A stretch of 64,000 nucleotides of DNA, from positions 250,610-314,609 of the forward strand of contig CAJJDP010000024.1 of the NCBI GenBank assembly GCA_905182995.1. The letters run 5' to 3'. The translations under genes were made by a program, and so were the position numbers. Below, in pieces: positions 37,191 to 49,109 of the stretch. Below the pieces are notes generated by a model. The model made no database searches. It was not told where the DNA came from and saw only the letters and a list, made by a program, of their open reading frames with translations. Position 1 is the stretch's first letter, and every line of letters starts with the position of its first letter. The stretch is from Paramecium octaurelia. Its lineage: Eukaryota; Ciliophora; Oligohymenophorea; Peniculida; Parameciidae.

Positions 37191-38207
37191 ATGTTTTATA
37201 AAACTAATTTAGTATCTCCTAACAGAACCTAATCTCCAGTTGTCGTACACAAATAATCGATAAGTCAAGTAAATAATCCTCTTTTAACTTAATAATAATA
37301 CCAACCATAAACATACTATGCATCATCGAAAACAACACCAATAAAAAATTTAGAATAGAAGTTTGAAGTGATAAAATAAAATATAACAATACCTACTTAA
37401 AGTTAAATGTCTCCTGAAAGAAATAAATTATCAGTGGCTAATGAGTTTGATATGTAAGTTTTGCGCAATGACATGACATTCAGGGAATAAAAGATCTTTG
37501 CCTTACAAAAAGCACTTGATTTGTCCAATGATGATAGAATTAGATTAAGATCAGCTTTAGAGTAAAAATCTAATGCCTGTGTCAATAAAGAAAGGGAAAT
37601 TGCCAAATTACTAGCAACTATACATTAAATGGAGTTTAAGAAAACAGAAAGCCAAATTGTAAGAGATCTTCAATTGCAAATAGAAACTCTCAAAATATTT
37701 ATTTAAGAGAATGCTTTAGATAAGTCAAATTTCAAGAATGAAGACACTCATAATTTGAAGTCCAAAATGAGTCTCCTTTAGCAATAGTTGACATAACAAA
37801 TAAGCAAGAATGAGTCATAGTAATAATACATAAATGAACTAATGAATTAAAATAAGGAGTTGTCTTAGAAGTATAATGAGAAGTGCATTGAATTATAGAA
37901 GTTGGAAATGCAATTGGATTAAATTAAAATATTATAAAATGAACTTAGAGGGAAGGATGAAGAGATAGAAATATTAAAAGGAGAACTCAACAATGATAAT
38001 ACAACCAATTATACCAAAGAATAATGTGCCTTTGATCAATAAAATGAAATCTAAAAGTTTCTTTCTCAGATAAAATAACAGTATTTGGAAGACTCTCCAA
38101 AAAGGGACACCGATGATTAGGATTCAATGAATGTTTATAGACATATCTACAGTTTTCAATCTACTGATGACTTTAATAAAGGGGATCTTTAGAAAATAAA
38201 CAAATGA
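37191..38207 (+). CDS. Coiled-coil protein, single exon
   Basis: About 338 residues, open without introns from ATG 37191 to TGA 38205-38207. The first 70 residues are Gln/Pro/Ser-rich and disordered-looking. The rest is a long parallel coiled coil (QKIFALQKALDLSNDDRIRL; MQLDQIKILQNELRGKDEEI) with repeated Leu/Ile heptads and many TAA/TAG Gln. No catalytic motif. A structural role in the cytoskeleton or basal body is plausible but cannot be named. Confidence 0.65.
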
Positions 38208-38433
38208 TTTATTATAACTATATATTTATTGTCTAAGTAGGATGTTAAAATATTATGTTTTTAATAAATGTTGTAGGAGTATGTTTTTAATAAGAATCAA
38301 TTTAGTTATGATAAATAATGGATGGACATAAGTGATATTGATTTATTTGAGATTGAAAAAAGATATAAATTGAATAATAATAAAGAATATTATCTTTAAA
38401 TAATGTTTTATTTTGATTACTGTTTGTAATATT
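38208..38433 (+). other. Spacer with coding-like segment
   Basis: Plus-strand stretch at about 38276-38400 reads QFSYDKQWMDISDIDLFEIE and neighbouring codons with good protein composition, but has no start and runs into the convergent Tim gene before any TGA. It may be a missed 3' exon of the preceding coiled-coil gene. I found no intron that joins it properly. Confidence 0.3.
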
Positions 38434-38765
38434 TCATTCTTCTGGTTCGAAAACTCCAAATGAATCTTCGAAATTGATGGCCTCTTTTAATGAACTTGTG
38501 AATGTTTAGTAATTGTTATTTATGGTGGCAGCACAATTTTCTGTTATTTATTAAAATAGATTAATTACTGACACATTAAACATCATTTTCAGACAATTTA
38601 GTACCTTAATCAGGTTTGAATAATCTACACTTGTTTGCACATAATTTGGTCAATGATAATGTTAATCCAACAGTTATATTCTAAATAATGGAAGTAAATA
38701 AAATAAATTACAAAGGTGTAAAATGGAGTGTTAGGGAAATCCAAACTTTCAGAATCGTCGCTCAT
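38434..38765 (-). CDS. Small Tim (Tim8/9/10/13-type) mitochondrial chaperone
   Basis: Predicted intermembrane-space chaperone that escorts membrane proteins. Small, about 90 residues, with the twin CX3C motif: LCANKCRLF and VQCVKNCAATINN, separated by a spacer of about 17 residues that contains PDQGTKLSEN. Two introns (31 nt after FYTF and 28 nt before KNCAATI) give the frame. Acidic tail EDSFGVFEPEE. Tim family members need the four Cys as paired disulphides, all present here. The exact subtype cannot be told. Divergent from the gene at 38825 with 59 bp between starts. Confidence 0.75.
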
Positions 38766-38824
38766 AAATCTTAATTTAATTATATTTATTCTTTATATTT
38801 ATATAAATATATTTATATAACTAA

Positions 38825-39352
38825 ATGAAATCGAGAACTGAAATACCAATATCGAATTAATTAACACCTTATTTGGCTAATTTGTAAGATAAATAGGATA
38901 GAGTACTAAGATTGCTTTTGAAAAAAAATAAATAATTGGAGTTCAAGCAAATAAAGGTTGTATAGTAATAAACATTAAAACATAAATCGCAACATTTTTA
39001 GTTGCCACAAATTTAGAATGCTGATTTATACGAAAACAAGGACAGAAAATACAGAAAATATAAAAATTTTTATTATTCAGATTAAAAATCACAGTAACAG
39101 GAATATAATTTGGAATCAAGAGTATAAGAAATTTTGGATAAAATATGTCATGTAAGGAAAAAATAGATCAACGATTTCAGACCTGAGTCGAATCTGATGA
39201 AGAGAAAAGGTTATTCAGTTGATTTACCTAAATAGCATCCTTCTATCTTATAACAGAGACAAAAAAGTGTGTAACAAAATTCATTTAACTACTTCTTGTA
39301 GCCAACTCATTTGAATTCTGAGTCAGATTGGCTCGAGTTTGTTTTTGGTTGA
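38825..39352 (+). CDS. Unknown small basic protein
   Basis: About 175 residues, single exon, ATG 38825 to TGA 39350-39352. Lys, Gln and Tyr-rich, without membrane helices (KYRKYKNFYYSDQKSQQQEY). The C-terminal half carries basic and Ser/Pro-rich sequence (MKRKGYSVDLPKQHPSILQQ) and ends LEFVFG. No recognised motif. High Gln content and TAA/TAG use match neighbours. Confidence 0.55.
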
Positions 39353-39454
39353 GCAACATCCTCACTTATTTAATGATTATCTATATAATTTATGCACTTA
39401 TGATATGATTTTAAGATATTAATTTTTTTTACATCTTTTTTTTTAAATTATCTC

Positions 39455-40487
39455 ATGCTTCCTATTGTATACGCAACTTCCTACCTCAATTATCCATAAC
39501 TCAATCTTTAACAACTTTATCCCGTTCCAACTTAATACTATAATATGATTCCAACAAAAGTTATGTGTGATTAAGCCTGTCAATTCCCCGAGATTACTTT
39601 TAATGAAGAAGTTTCTGAAAATACTGATTAAAATCGCTAAACTCACTCTAAAGAAGCTTTGGTCTTGCAAGAACTCAATCTACTGTTGATATATTTGTAG
39701 AAGAACATTTCCTTGCTCAAAGAAAAGACTTTTGAAAAATTTGCTAGTGAGAATTTGAGAGTATATCTTATCACTATTATAATTAGAATCTAATATCCAT
39801 ACATTGTGACATACCGAATATCATTAAGAAGAGATACATCTAAGTAAATAAAACTAAGGAGGAAATGACAAAATTCATTATTAGAAGATGTTTCCAATTC
39901 ATCAAAACTTAAATTAACTACCAAGAAAAAGAAAGTCTTGGAGCAGAAGAAAGAGATCGTCTTTTTTATCACACCTTCTTTTCAAGTGATAAAGAATTTA
40001 TGAACACATTAGAAAATGGCACTATTGATGACCTCATACCATTTAGAAAAGAATCAAAACTCAAAACTATTAATGATGCTTATTTAAATAAACTTTTCAA
40101 ATCACAAAAGTTTTCTTATTACTACCAGAAATTTTTAAGTAATTCAAATCTTATACTTATACTAGATGAATTTCAAACCATATGTTAACATGAAAATGAA
40201 GAGAAAATTGAAAAAATGACTAAGTAAATTTTAAAAATCATCATTGCAAGAGATTACGATGTATATTATTTATCCCCTATTAACCTAGAAAATTAAGTCT
40301 TATCGAAGATTTCCATGGAAAGATCATGAATTTAACAAATGTGAAAACAGAGCATAAGAAATCTATTCAAAATATCATCCATAGAAAATCAGTATTTATA
40401 AATATTTAATTAGAAAATGAAAAGAAACTTTTGAAAAAGGAATTAATTAAGTTAGAACATATTGAAATATCTGAATCTATTAAATGA
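39455..40487 (+). CDS. Unknown protein, helical
   Basis: About 315 residues. The first 45 are Pro/Tyr/Gln-rich (MLPIVYATSYLNYPQLNLQQ). Then comes a helical, Lys/Glu/Ile-rich region (EMTKFIIRRCFQFIKTQINY; LGAEERDRLFYHTFFSSDKE) and a second half rich in hydrophobic helices (NKLFKSQKFSYYYQKFLSNS). Introns of 26, 28 and 22 nt are needed. I cannot assign a domain. It is not membrane-like. TGA at 40485-40487. Confidence 0.55.
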
Positions 40488-40983
40488 ACATTATAAAAAT
40501 ATGGACATCCAATTATATTTATATATATATTCAAAGATAATCAAATCGATACATTTATTCATTCTTCAGATTTTTTTCATTTCATGATTTCTATCCATAA
40601 TAAATGAAAAAAGTGGTTTTAAAACTATTTTAAACCTTCAACAATAAATACAAAATATTAAAATATATAATACTTTATTAAGTTTTTATTTAGTAAAACT
40701 AAAGTAATAAATGTTTATTAAACCCTAATTTATTGTATCCATCATTATCTCTATTTTAACCCCTACGAATGTTAGTGATAACTGAAATACCATCATTAGA
40801 TTGATAGGTTTGTTTTTGATAAATTTAATCCATAATTCTAATAAATCTGTAAGATTAACTAAAAATTGATTTACATTATATATATAAATAACTTACTATA
40901 TAAAATGATTTTCAGAACATAAGCATATATTTATATTAAAATGAGAGAAAATTATTATGCTAATTATGATGTATAAAATTAAA
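40488..40983. other. Spacer with one doubtful small ORF
   Basis: On the minus strand from about 40833 downward there is a short open stretch beginning MDQIYQKQTYQSNDGISVIT. It has reasonable composition, but its 3' part becomes AT-rich filler and I cannot close it convincingly. Otherwise AT-rich spacer. Confidence 0.3.
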
Positions 40984-41465
40984 TCAGTTGTTGGCTTCTT
41001 AGGAATTTGTTTAATTCAAGCCTACTCCCAAAAGTTTTTCCATTTCAAAAGTTCTGTGATGCAATAAATTAGTTGATTTTCTGAGTCTTGCTTTTTCATT
41101 TTTTAATACTTCCATCTAATTGCTTATTTCATTGGTTTCATTGTTTGATTCTTCAGCTAACTTCCTAAAATTTCTAGTAAAGTCTGCTAATTCTTCGATG
41201 AAACCAGTTGAGGTGTCATCATTTATAGATGATTGTAAGTATGATTCATGTATGATTTCTTATCTCAGAATTTGCAATTCTTTTTTATCTCTTTCCAATT
41301 CATGTAGTATGTATTCTAACATAATCTATTTGTAATTACTAATACATTTAATTTATCTTCATGTTCCTTCATTGGCAGATTCATTGAATTCTTTTAGAAC
41401 AGTTATAAAGCCTCTTTATATGATTGCATTGAAATAATTTAATAATGAAATTTATTATTTTGCAT
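40984..41465 (-). CDS. Small coiled-coil protein, unknown
   Basis: About 153 residues with one very short 20-nt intron. Starts MQNNKFHYQIISMQSYKEAL and is helical throughout: LEYILHELERDKKELQILRQ and RNFRKLAEESNNETNEIS form coiled-coil heptads. It ends LGVGLNQTNSQEANN. The start lies 49 bp after the stop of the RING gene on the same strand. No named family. Confidence 0.55.
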
Positions 41466-41514
41466 GCAGAAACCAAAGACCTCATTAAAATGATAATAAA
41501 TATTGATATAGAGG

Positions 41515-42434
41515 TCATGAATCATTATGAAATTCATCATGTATTTCTCTGATGATGACAACTAGTTATAATAGACTTTATAATGTATTATTAGTTGGCG
41601 ATTCGATGGCTAAAATAATGTTTGAATTTGATATTTGTTGCTATAATATCAAATAATTTAATTAATCGTTCTCTTCAATCTGTCTGACATAATTAGACAT
41701 GGCATTATCATTTGGACTGGATTAATAGAGTAAAATATCTTCTTAATAATCTAATAATACCAGTCCTATCAGTAAATAGCCCCAGGGGAGACAAACGTGG
41801 AGAAGAGATCGAAATGTATTCATCATAGACCTTGTCCCACCCTTTGTAATGAACAAGCATTTCTTTTTGATTCCTCATATTGATTATCTAACCGACACAC
41901 CAGATATGTTCAGTATCTAGAACATCTAAAGAGTCTCCTAATTTAAAATTGGTTATTTTCTTTTTCATTTTCCATTCTTTAAATTCCTTTTTTCGGTTGA
42001 GTATGGTTTAATTATTTTAAAGCAATTTGCTATTCTGAATAAATTAATCTATTGTCTTACAATAGATGAATTGTAAGCCTTTCAAAATGTTTTGGCAACA
42101 TGGGCATTTCTTAAATATACGAGAAACATACGTGAGATTTAAGTAAATGTTCAAATATGCAATAATAACAAAATGAATGTCCGCATTAGGCGATTGTAAA
42201 TTTAACGTAGTAATTTTTACACAATTTACATTTTAGTTCACTTTAATGAAATTCTTGGCTTAATTACAATGCTTGCTTTTAATTTAAATATGTACGATTC
42301 TTTCTGATCTAATTATAAGTTTCTAGACTTTGTTTTTTTCTAAATTTAGATAAGAATTTATTTTTAATTTATTAGTAACTAGCGAATCTTGCTTCTCGAA
42401 GTTCTTCTTCAATTTCTATATTTTATTATTTCAT
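41515..42434 (-). CDS. RING finger protein with Tudor/chromo-barrel-like domain
   Basis: About 285 residues. A helical N terminus (EIEEELREARFASYQQIKNK) leads to a C3HC4 RING: CKLC, then QCGHSFCYYC, then after a 22-nt intron KCPCC. It is followed by a linker and a beta-barrel-like stretch LGDSLDVLDTEHIWCVGQII with HYKGWDKVYDEYISI, which has the aromatic GW..YDE pattern of Tudor-knot and chromo-barrel modules. A further intron (22 nt) leads to a tail of about 70 residues. The RING suggests E3 ubiquitin ligase activity; the barrel suggests chromatin or modified-protein reading. I know of no exact named counterpart. Confidence 0.75.
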
Positions 42435-42660
42435 ATTAAAAAGTTTGATATAATTATTATCTTAAATAATTTTAAGGCATATTGATTTGCAAATTCTCTA
42501 AATAAATATACCACAAAAGCGATTTCTATAATACTTGAATATGTAATTTAGTTTTGATCAGAAATAATAACTTAATTTTTTAATTCAAAGTTGATTATTT
42601 CTTACAGATAAACAATTATTAAATTATTTAAATCATATCTAAACCTCTATATTGAAGACA

Positions 42661-43491
42661 ATGAAATTGAATCATCACAGTAGGTCATGCCAAATAATTA
42701 TAAATAAAAAATTAACGAACTTTGAAAATTAGGCAACTCAAAGGACTGCTGACACAACTCCAGATTCATTAAATAGTGTTGAAGAGAATCCTAAAACAAA
42801 TTACTTTACAAAAAAAATCTCTTCAGATTGCAAGTTGGCAAGAGAACTTCATGAAGCATCTCTTCAATCGCACTGGTACATTGAATAGCCTAAGGAAATT
42901 GTGGATAAACGCCTAGTGAAATTAAAAAAATAACAGAAAAACCATAAGGTTGTCGTTTTAGACCTTGATGAAACATTAGTTTACCACAAGAACGATCAAA
43001 CTAAGATAAGACCATTTTGTAAATAGTTTTTGGAGCGATTATCTAAGATTTGCACATTAGTACTTTTTACTGCAGCAAAAATAGAACATGCTAATAATGT
43101 AATTAATATGCAATTACTTTTTAGATGTTAAAACTAATTGATCCAAATAAACAGTATTTTAAATCAGTTTGCACAATCGACAACATGATTGGAAAAGTCA
43201 AAGACTTAAGAATTTTTTCGACTGATCTCAAGGATATTGTCATCGTAGACAATTCTCCACAAAATTTCATGTATCATCTTGTATCATCATAGAGCTTAGA
43301 TCAACAATGGACTGCCAATATTACCATTCGAAGGATAGAATGACGACAACTAATTAGAAGAATTGCTATCATATTTAGAAGATCTTCTATTAGTTGAAGA
43401 TGTTAGAGTTGAATTAGCTAAAACGTTTAAACTTTAACAATTCTATAAATAGCTAAATGGAAAATAAGCTATCAATAAGTTGTACATATGA
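42661..43491 (+). CDS. SCP/FCP1-type phosphatase (NLI-interacting factor-like)
   Basis: HAD-type phosphatase of the CTD small phosphatase family. Catalytic motif VVVLDLDETLVYH (DxDxT), then LVLFTAAKIEHANN, a 26-nt intron, SVCTIDNMIGKVKDLRIF, and IVIVDNSPQNFMYHL with the later acidic motif. A second intron near 43281 is only 19 nt. The tail is NGLPILPFEGQNDDNQLEEL, as in family members. About 260 residues. The N-terminal 80 residues are unremarkable. Substrate is unknown: RNA polymerase II CTD or another phosphoprotein. Confidence 0.88.
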
Positions 43492-43663
43492 TGTTTGAAA
43501 TTTTAATCTATTTATACCATAAATTTTAATTCCAATTGTCATTCATATAACGGGTTCGTATATGTCCAGCATTCCTGAATTAAGGGCTCGAGAAGATCCT
43601 TAAAGTTAGGGTTCAGAGAAAAGATTTAGATTTAAAGGAAAATAAATTATATTTATTAAATAA

Positions 43664-44529
43664 ATGTCCAATAGACCACCCACATAATAACCAGGGTAAC
43701 CTGCCACTACAGCTCCATAATAGTAACCTTAATGGAACCCTACATTTTCGCCTCCAAGAGCTTATTAGGCACCTGTCTAATTGTAAAGTCCCGCTTACAT
43801 TCCATAATATTACACTCAACCAGTTGCCCAATCATTTGTTGCTCCTCCTGTCGTTCAATAACCTGTTGTATACTAACAACCAGTCGTTACTCAATCAGTA
43901 GTAGCTTAACCAGTAGTGACTCAGCCAGTTGTTCAATAATAACCAATTATTAAGGGAGAAAGCAGAGTGGAGTATAAATTAAGAGGATTTTCAATTTAGA
44001 TACATTCCATACGAGAAGAGCGTGATCGAATATGAAGAAGTTAGACAAAAAATTTAGGTTCCAAGAGAAAAATATGTGACTGAATACTAAGCCATTGAAT
44101 ATTAAACAGAATATGTTCCCCAAGTCTTTTATGATAAAGTTACAGGTATTATTAACATTTTTAATATAAGAATATGTTGCCGTCGATAGATATTAAGAAA
44201 GAGTTGAATATTATCCAGTTGAAAGACAAGTCGTCCATTAACCTTAGATTCAAACTGTCGCTTAGCCTATTGTTTAACAATCCTATGTTGCTTAACCAGT
44301 AGTCACCCAATCTTATGTTGCTTAACCAGTTGTTTAATAATCCTATGTGACCTAAACAGTTCCTGTCGTATCCTAACCAATTTAGTATGCCTAATACCCT
44401 CAATATGCTTAACCTGCCACTCAAACTATCTATGGCCCACCTGTTCCTATTGGAAATGGACCCATTCCTGCAAGTTAATTACCCGCTGCTGTTAAGACTG
44501 GGTAATTCTAACAAACACCTTAAAAATGA
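43664..44529 (+). CDS. Epiplasm/alveolin-like cortical protein
   Basis: About 270 residues, very low in Leu and rich in Val, Gln, Tyr and Pro. The central part has EKSVIEYEEVRQKIQV, REKYVTEYQAIEYQTEYV and DRYQERVEYYPVERQVV, the charged Val/Glu/Tyr repeat style of alveolins and ciliate epiplasm proteins. A C-terminal set of 30-bp repeats encodes QSYVAQPVV units. Introns of 28 nt (near 43971-43999) and 25 nt (near 44146-44170). An in-frame upstream ATG at 43562 would add a 34-residue start; the AT-rich leader favours 43664. A role in the submembrane skeleton is inferred from composition. Confidence 0.65.
44279..44365 (+). repeat. Tandem 30-bp coding repeats
   Basis: About three tandem 30-bp units (44279-44308, 44309-44338, 44339 on) encode near-identical Q(S)YVxQPVV peptides in the epiplasm-like gene. 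Differences are mostly silent or conservative, suggesting recent local expansion under protein-level constraint. Confidence 0.8.
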
Positions 44530-44708
44530 GATATTATTCAAATAAAAATAATCGCCCCATCATTCATATTTTATTATACATTAATAATCTATTTTCAATG
44601 AGAACAACCATTCAACCACAACGCTATAATTGTTAGATATAGCAAGATTGTTCCTATATTTAATAATTTGTATTAAATCATACTACATAAAAATAAATTT
44701 GTTACTTG

Positions 44709-45232
44709 TCAAATGGGGGCTACAAAATCCCGTAATGATATAATAAAACTGCCACCAGATATATATATTATAAGTAACTGCGTTTGAAACATAGCAGAAT
44801 AGCATGGAATAATCCGGTGCTCTATTAATAGATACATTAGTATAGATACAATGATAAACCAAGGCACATGCTTACTATAGACTGCAAACGGAAGGAATAG
44901 CAATGTTATCACATGATGCGAGAAGAATGACATACTGCATGCTGATTCAAATGCTTTCCCACTTCCAACTTTAACAATAATGTCGAATAAGTAATAAATT
45001 GGCCCATAAAAAATGAAAGGTCTAATTAACTTATCTAAAGGGTTCATCGTATAATACCCTATAAAAGCGATGGAAATTGTTCCATTCTTTTCACACCCTG
45101 CCAGTATACAGGATATAAGATTTTGTAAATGATCATCACAATTTGTATTGGAATCCCATAATAACTATATGTCATCCAGACATAATCGTTCAATTCCTTT
45201 AAGTATTCCCATTATTCTAAAGATAAGCCCAT
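44709..45232 (-). CDS. Small multi-pass membrane protein
   Basis: About 166 residues. Starts MGLSLEQWEYLKELNDYVW. A 23-nt intron (about 45037-45059) links FPSLLQ to DKLIRPFIFYGPIYYLFDII. Three to four hydrophobic helices are visible, with a His-His motif (FFSHHVITLLFLPFAVYS) followed by HVPWFIIVSILMYLLIEH. This arrangement recalls TLC/CLN8-type proteins, where paired His lie in a helix, but the match is weak. The alternative single-exon frame starting MGILKGIERLC is open too, yet contains no intron signals and less sense. Likely in the ER or another internal membrane. Confidence 0.5.
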
Positions 45233-46197
45233 TCAATATTTATAAAATAATAATATTATCATTTTTTAATTTATGAATCTCAAATTACTCATGTATTATC
45301 TCTCTATTTTAAGACCAATCATTTAAGATTATTTTTAATCAATTTTTATTATTTACTTTCTAAGGTTCATCTCATAATTTATTTCCTATTTTAAAGGTAA
45401 AACCTCAATCAAAATCCATAAATATTTATGTTAATTGCATTCCATATTGCAAGTATTATAATACTATATTTTTATATCTTATCCTATATGAATTTTAACG
45501 ATTCTATGAACTATTATTAATATCATATTCCTTTTATTGTTTTTATCATTTATTATTAATTGTCTTCAAGGGCTTCAATCTCTTTTTAAATTTAATTAAT
45601 TTTTTTCATAAGTATTTTCATCGATCTTATTCTAACAAATTTTTTCCTTCATTAAAATCTCATTATTGAACTTGTTCATCCTTTGAAATCTAGATGGGTA
45701 TTCTAAGCTAAGGATATTAAAATAAGAAAGAGTGTATTATTATAATAAAAATATTGAATAGCGAATCACTTATAGAGTTAAAGAAGATTGAAAGGTTAAA
45801 AAATATAAAATTCTGTTTTTGTGTCTGATACTAATGTAATTAACTTTAAAAAAATAATAATTTTTTTTACATTCAATTATTTAACTATTTACAATGATGA
45901 TTATAATCTATAAGCCTCTTACTTAAATATCTGAGTTTACCTATCACTAATTTATCAGTGGAAAATAGTAGTACTTGTATAGAATCTATGATAGGGACAA
46001 TATTCTTTTCAAACTCAATCCAAATATATCTATTCCTAATTGATATCAAATTTATGTTATATTATTCATAATTTCAGTTATTGCTATCAATCAACAACAA
46101 ATAATTTTATTATATATTCATAATAGTTTAATTTGAGTGATACAGAAAGAGGATATGTATTATTAATCTTTATTAATAAATGATAAGATAATCAAAT
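45233..46197. other. Long AT-rich spacer
   Basis: About 965 bp. On the minus strand near 45510-45715 there is a short coiled-coil-like stretch (RFQRMNKFNNEILMKEKICQ) that switches frame and has no supportable ends; possibly a small gene or relic. The rest shows no signal. Confidence 0.4.
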
Positions 46198-47338
46198 TCA
46201 TCTTCCAGACCAGGAAGCAACTTATTTCTTGAACATTATGATCACTTCATCAAGGATGGCATTTTCTTCTTCTCTCTTTGCTTTGGCCTCTGCATAATCG
46301 GCTCTCTTTGATTCTAAATCAGATTAAGCTTAATCGAGGGCATCTTGTGATTCTTGTAAGATAATCTTTGATTTAGCTTATTAAGCCAAAGCAGCTTAAA
46401 TTTACTACACTTAAATTAATGAATTACAGTAGCAGTTCTGTCAGCAAACACTTATTTTCTTTCATATTCAACTTCCAATGATGAGATTTCAGCTTCTGAC
46501 AATGAGACCCAACCAGCTAATTCCCATGAGGCATTAATTTCATTCTATTTTAAGTTCTCTAATGATGCAGACAATTCAGCTTCTAATCCTTCAAGGACTG
46601 CCAATACCTTTTCAGCTAAAGTTTAACCTCCGGTAGATGCTGTTTCCTTTAAATTGATATTTAATAATTTTACTTCTTGTGAGTTAGCCAAAGCCAAAAA
46701 TGATTTGATTTAGTGATCTTAGAATAGATTACTGTATTATTTTAATTTTTCAGCCACAGATTAGGCCTTAACTTATGTGAATTCAAAAGAATCACCATTA
46801 ATGATGTAACCAGCAACATCCTATTTCAAAAGTCTGATAACTTCAAGGGCTTCTTAGTTATGCTTGATTGATTTAACAAAGAGTTAATTGCTGAAGCATT
46901 GATTATCTTAAAGAGCGTCAATCTTTCTTGCAATTTCATCTCTTCTTGCTTCATTCCAAGCCAAATAATTCTTAGTTTATTTAAGCACTTCTTCATAGTT
47001 AGCTCTATTCTCGATGGCTTGACTGAAGAGCTTTTGATTAAGACTTTTGATCTTTGTGAATTATTCAATTGTCCTAAATCATTAACATTATATTTACTAT
47101 GCGCCAACCCATTCATCTGTTTCATTCTTTTGATCTGCAGCAAATTAAGCATCAATATTCGATTATTTCAAATCATTGAGCAACCCAAAAACTGTATCAA
47201 TAGCATCACTTGCTTTTGTTCCTGTCTAATATTTTTAGTGATATTCATTACCTATAATAAGGCAAGGATTTAATCTTGTGTTTTTGAACCATAAGTTGTT
47301 GCTGCCAAAGCTAATAACACAACAATAATGAATTTCAT
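46198..47338 (-). CDS. Trichocyst matrix protein
   Basis: Secretory-granule matrix protein of the TMP family, stored in trichocysts and expanded on exocytosis. Starts with a signal peptide (MKFIIVVLLALAATTYG). After introns at 47226-47251 and near 47098 (24 nt) the mature part is helical, with family-like stretches ARKIDALQDNQCFSNQLF, ELSASLENLKQNEINASWEL and AGWVSLSEAEISSLEVEYER. TMP precursors are proteolytically processed into small coiled-coil polypeptides; no cleavage site is certain here. The C terminus ends FKKQVASWSGR. About 345 residues, in line with the family. Confidence 0.85.
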
Positions 47339-47457
47339 TTAATAATTAATGAAAAACGTGCTCTAATAAAAACGATAAAAACTTATAAAATGTATCCTTC
47401 ATCCTGCTCTTAATACAAATTTTAATAATTATAATTCAATATTCATTCCTTTACTCT

Positions 47458-48959
47458 TCATTAAAATTGATTATCCCTAAAAGAACTTCCATCAACTTAG
47501 GATTTGCTCTATGAATAGAATAAATAATTTACATGACCAAGTTGTGATTTCCAATTTGTCGGTGGCACTCCTTGATTCATTTTAGAGAACAATATTCTCA
47601 ATAACTTTTCTTTTTCTTCTAAATCCAAATCATTTATATCAACCTTATTAGATTCGAGACTTTAAGATTTTTATGATATTTCTGGCAAACGACTATTTTT
47701 CTGATTCTTATTTTTCTTGTTTATTTCATTTTTCACTTAATCGATGGCTTAAAGGAAAAATTACTCAATATCAGATCTTTAATCTAGAATCATTTAAGCC
47801 AAAGCCTTAACTGTTTTCAATTCTTTTGTTCTTTGATCGAGCAAATGTCTCAAATTACGCAATTGCATTTCCAACTCCTACACTTTGGTATTGCTTTGGT
47901 GTTTCATAATTTCAATTTCTTTTGTTTATTTCGTCACTTCCTAGGAAATTATCAAATCACAATTTACATTTGCTATGTATGTCTTGAGATACTCTATCTT
48001 CTCCTTCAATTATTTAATCTTAATAATTTATTAATGATTTAACATTTAATATCTAATTTAAAATAAATGCTTACTCTTTAGCTTATTCTTCTTTAATACT
48101 TAAATTTAATTTGTAATTGATATTTTCTTATTAAAACGCTTCTTTTTCCTTTTGGTATATAGATAGAGTTCTTTCATATTCTTGTAACTCACTTTTAATC
48201 TTTTCATTTTCTTTTAGTATGCCATCATACTTAGCAGCCACTTTTTCTTCTGCTAATTTATTGGCATTCCTTTGCACATCTTCAATTTTAGCATTATTGA
48301 CATTAGTTAGATTCTAAGTTTATTTTAAGAAGTTTTTGTTGGCTTTGCTTTGTTCATCTAAATGCGCATAATCTTTTTTGTTCATTTCCTCCTTCAAATC
48401 ATGGATTTCTCTAATCATATATTCTTTTTCTTCCTAATTTCTGTACATGCAATACCTTAAATGAACTCAACTTTTTTAATTCTTCATTGATTCTCTACAA
48501 CTCATCCTTATGTCTCATTTCTAGATCTGCCTTCTCTTTTTCCAATTCTATTATAAATATGTAACTGAATTACATCGAATTTTTTCGTCTTTCCTCTAAA
48601 TAGTAGATTCAATTTCTTCAGTTGTTTATTTTTTCAGGTCATCATATTGCTGTAAAAGAGCATTGTAATCACTTTCTTTTCTATTGATATCTGATTCCAT
48701 CTTGAGAGTTAGTGCGAGCTTTATTATACGCTTAAATTCTTTACATTTTATTCATTTATTGTTCTTATGGTCTCATTCAAATCGTATACCTTTTTCTATA
48801 ACTCCTCAATTCTATCCTTCAGAACCTATATATCGATTAATAGATTAGAATGATCTCTATAATTTAATAATACCAAAATAAATACAATTTCTCAAGTGCC
48901 TTCTTTTCTGCTTCTGTGAATTCAACTACTTCCTGCTGTTATTTTTTTTTAGGTGGCAT
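47458..48959 (-). CDS. BBOF1-like (CCDC176) basal-body coiled-coil protein
   Basis: Predicted basal-body orientation factor. Starts MPPKKKQQQEVVEFTEAE, then an uninterrupted coiled coil of about 440 residues. The C-terminal part TVKALAQMILDQRSDIEQFF and LQAIDQVKNEIN aligns well with human BBOF1 (VKKLAKNILDERTEVERFF, DALHQVKQQ). At least four introns of 22-29 nt are required; the first splits EKL from DHSNLL. Basal bodies line the ciliate cortex, so a BBOF1-like protein fits. Identification rests on the C-terminal segment; the rest is generic coiled coil. Confidence 0.75.
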
Positions 48960-49109
48960 TTAAAATAATTATAATTAATAAATAAAATTTAGTCCTGCTT
49001 GTATGATTTTGATGAATATCGCTTGTTCCAACTTAAAATACCAATTAAATAGACACCAATCTCACTTTATTCTTTCAATATTAAAATAAAAGCAAATAAA
49101 TTTATAATT

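Noticed and set aside
44709-45211. Single-exon frame starting MGILKGIERLC for the small membrane protein
   Set aside because: The alternative first exon with a 23-nt GTA..TAG intron gives a Trp/Tyr-rich membrane-like start and rejoins at DKLIRPFIF; I prefer it, at modest confidence.
46899-47273. Plus-strand ORF with hydrophobic Cys/Ile/Leu runs
   Set aside because: Antisense of the trichocyst matrix protein gene, which has a signal peptide and family-like sequence.
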